From NCBI GenBank assembly GCA_964448285.1, contig CAYUWG010000122.1, positions 1 through 7,694 on the forward strand: a DNA stretch of 7,694 bases. Direction: 5' to 3'. A program made the position numbers and the translations under genes. A model generated the notes under the pieces. It saw nothing but the letters and a program-made list of their open reading frames with translations. It was not told the DNA's origin and did not search any database. Source of the stretch: CAYUWG01 sp964448285 (GTDB lineage: Bacteria; Bacteroidota; Ignavibacteria; SZUA-365). Below are positions 6,374 to 7,694 of the stretch, piece by piece (positions within the stretch are counted from its first letter, which is position 1; each line of letters opens with the position of its first letter).

Positions 6374-7180
6374 ATGTCGAAACAAATCCTATCCAGTTCA
6401 GAAGCGTTTTCAATTGTCGCGGATTTCTATGATGAAAAGTTCAGCATGCTGCCTCACGTGCGGGAGTTGCGAGAGCGCATCATGAACATCGTTGCGAACG
6501 CGGTGATCCACGGAGGGAGAATCCTCGACCTTGGATGCGGAACGGGATTGGACGCGCGTCACCTTGCGGAAAAAGGATTTCGCGTGATCGCGGCGGATCC
6601 TTCGAACGGAATGCTGCGTGCGGCTAATCGCAGGTGCAACGGCTCCTCTGTTTCCCTTCTTCAAATACCGGAGACGTCGCTTGCACCATTTCGCGAACAT
6701 GCGTTCGACGGAATCCTGAGCAATTTTGGCGCGCTCAATTGCGTCCCGGATATCGCGCGAACTCTCCGCGATGCCCATGACATGCTTCGGGAGAACGGTG
6801 TGTTCGTCCTCTGCCTGATCAACCGGATTTCACTCTTCGAGATCGTCGCTTCGCTGTGCGTGGGAAAGTTCAGCTTTGCTTTCCGGCGATTGAAAGCATC
6901 CTGCGTGGCGACGGTCGGGAGCGCTTCGATTCGGTTATGGTATCATCGCGTACACACGGTGAAACGCGCGGCAAAAGGGAAGTTCACGGTCGAGTCTCAG
7001 TTCGGCCTCAACATCCTCACGCCTCCGCCTTCCTATGAACGCGCATATCGTGATCACCGGTCATTGATGAATCACCTCGCTCGTTTCGAACGCCGCATCG
7101 AAAAGCTGCCGGTCATTTCCACGCTCGGTGATCACGTCGTCATGGTTCTTAAAAAAAATCCGAAGGCGAATCATGCGTGA
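6374..7180 (+). CDS. Class I SAM-dependent methyltransferase
   Basis: A 268-residue protein with a Rossmann-fold methyltransferase domain. Motif I is ILDLGCGTGLDARHLAEKGF (50-69). The acidic residue at the end of strand 2 is D75 in IAADPSNGML, and the post-II/III region contains DGILSNFGALNCVPD (112-126) followed by LRENGVFVLCLIN (138-150). The C-terminal half (151-235) is a lid- or substrate-type insertion ending in GLNILTPPPSYE, a pattern shared by methyltransferases of unclear substrate often found in accessory or biosynthetic clusters (recalled, not checked). The substrate cannot be read from the sequence. The ATG at 6374 has no ribosome site; a short spacing from a -10 element suggests a leaderless start. 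The gene overlaps the ABC transporter gene by 8 bp, so the two are probably co-expressed. Confidence 0.88.
   Translation: MSKQILSSSEAFSIVADFYDEKFSMLPHVRELRERIMNIVANAVIHGGRILDLGCGTGLDARHLAEKGFRVIAADPSNGMLRAANRRCNGSSVSLLQIPETSLAPFREHAFDGILSNFGALNCVPDIARTLRDAHDMLRENGVFVLCLINRISLFEIVASLCVGKFSFAFRRLKASCVATVGSASIRLWYHRVHTVKRAAKGKFTVESQFGLNILTPPPSYERAYRDHRSLMNHLARFERRIEKLPVISTLGDHVVMVLKKNPKANHA
7163..7166 (+). promoter_or_regulatory. Ribosome binding site of the ABC transporter gene
   Basis: AAGG (within GAAGG) lies 6 bases before the ATG at 7173, inside the last codons of the methyltransferase. It supports 7173 as the start. Confidence 0.45.
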
Positions 7181-7694
7181 GATCCGGCGTCTCGCGAAAC
7201 CATTCTTCGCAAATCATGCGAAGCGCATCACTCTGTTCTTCCTGCTTCTCCCGGCAAGCTCCCTGCTCTCACTGTGGATTCCTTCGCTCATTCGCAACGT
7301 CCTCCAGCGTCATCTCGCGGAGACGCTTACGGTGGATGACGCATTGCTTCTCCTGCTTGCCGTCTCGCTGAGTGCCGGGAGCGGTTTTGCGTCGAGCGTC
7401 ATTGCACAGCAGTTAGGTTTTCGATTGCGCAACACGTTGCGGTCAGGATTCTTCAGTCGGCTCATGCATCTCCCCTTGACGTGGCATCGCCGCGAACGAA
7501 CGGGAGAACTCATGTCGCGCGTGATGGAAGACATCGGGCGTCTGCAGCCGGTATTTCACACGGTGCTCGGGCCGCTCGTTCTCCATGCGTTGATCTTCAT
7601 CGGATGTATCGTGCTGCTCCTTCGCATCGATGTTCTTGCCGGCGTCGTGACGCTCGGGTCGTTACTGTTACCGCTTCCGCTTTTGGCAGCGCTC
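7173..7694 (+). CDS. ABC exporter (type I) transmembrane domain, N-terminal part
   Basis: The frame is open from the ATG at 7173 to the window end (174 codons) and the gene is cut by the right edge. Hydrophobic helices are visible at about 19-41 (TM1), 57-80 (TM2), 128-150 (TM3) and 152-174 (TM4). Between TM2 and TM3 lies the family-typical intracellular loop, FFSRLMHLPLTWHRRERTGE, running into LMSRVMEDI (93-121). It matches the lf-RL--lp--ff---r-Gel-sRl--D pattern of ABC transporter transmembrane region type 1 proteins such as MsbA and peptide or lipid exporters. The ATP-binding domain would lie past the edge, so whether it is fused cannot be seen. The start overlaps the methyltransferase stop by 8 bp, indicating translational coupling. 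The substrate is unknown. Confidence 0.85.
   Translation, partial: MREIRRLAKPFFANHAKRITLFFLLLPASSLLSLWIPSLIRNVLQRHLAETLTVDDALLLLLAVSLSAGSGFASSVIAQQLGFRLRNTLRSGFFSRLMHLPLTWHRRERTGELMSRVMEDIGRLQPVFHTVLGPLVLHALIFIGCIVLLLRIDVLAGVVTLGSLLLPLPLLAAL

Noticed and set aside
7177..7371. 64-codon plus-strand frame starting at GTG 7177
   Set aside because: It overlaps the ABC transporter frame, which carries the conserved loop and membrane helices; this one is a Ser/Cys-rich shadow.

Overview
This 7.7 kb window looks like ordinary bacterial chromosome. It is gene-dense, mostly on the + strand, with GC content moderately above one half by eye. There are no tRNA or rRNA genes, insertion sequences, CRISPR arrays or long repeats. 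Shine-Dalgarno sequences are weak or absent before several genes (xth, folB, archease, the methyltransferase). Together with the style of the proteins this suggests the Bacteroidota/Chlorobiota side of the tree, but that placement is a low-confidence inference.

Layout. (1) 1-743 is the 3' end of dnaX (DNA polymerase III gamma/tau), entering from the left. (2) 811-3057 is a 748-residue protein with the architecture of a HerA-type hexameric ATPase: an N-terminal beta barrel, a RecA-like core and a long charged tail. The residues expected to bind and hydrolyse ATP are replaced. (3) 3071-3835 is an exodeoxyribonuclease III / AP endonuclease, 13 bp downstream of it. (4) 3918-5217 is a tight folB-folK-archease run. 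It combines two consecutive folate-pathway enzymes with the activator of the RtcB RNA ligase. (5) 5268-6224 (- strand) is a membrane-anchored histidine kinase with no evident extracellular sensor and no response regulator beside it. (6) 6374-7180 is a class I SAM-dependent methyltransferase, divergent from the kinase. (7) 7173-7694 is the start of an ABC exporter permease that overlaps the methyltransferase by 8 bp and runs off the right edge.

How the genes fit together. The left third groups genome maintenance: clamp loader, HerA-like protein and repair nuclease. FolB and FolK catalyse consecutive steps from dihydroneopterin to hydroxymethyl-dihydropterin diphosphate, and the archease appears to be translated in the same coupled unit. 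The kinase and the methyltransferase-ABC pair diverge from a 149-bp intergenic region that carries plausible promoters for both directions.

The best candidate for something undescribed is the HerA-like protein next to dnaX. It keeps the fold landmarks but has lost the Walker A lysine, both Walker A glycines, the Walker B acidic pair and the sensor glutamine. This suggests a structural or regulatory pseudo-ATPase in replication or repair. Other points worth checking are the archease start (a TTG, or a one-base indel hiding an ATG overlapping folK) and an eight-A run at the methyltransferase/ABC junction, where a one-base slip would fuse the two frames.
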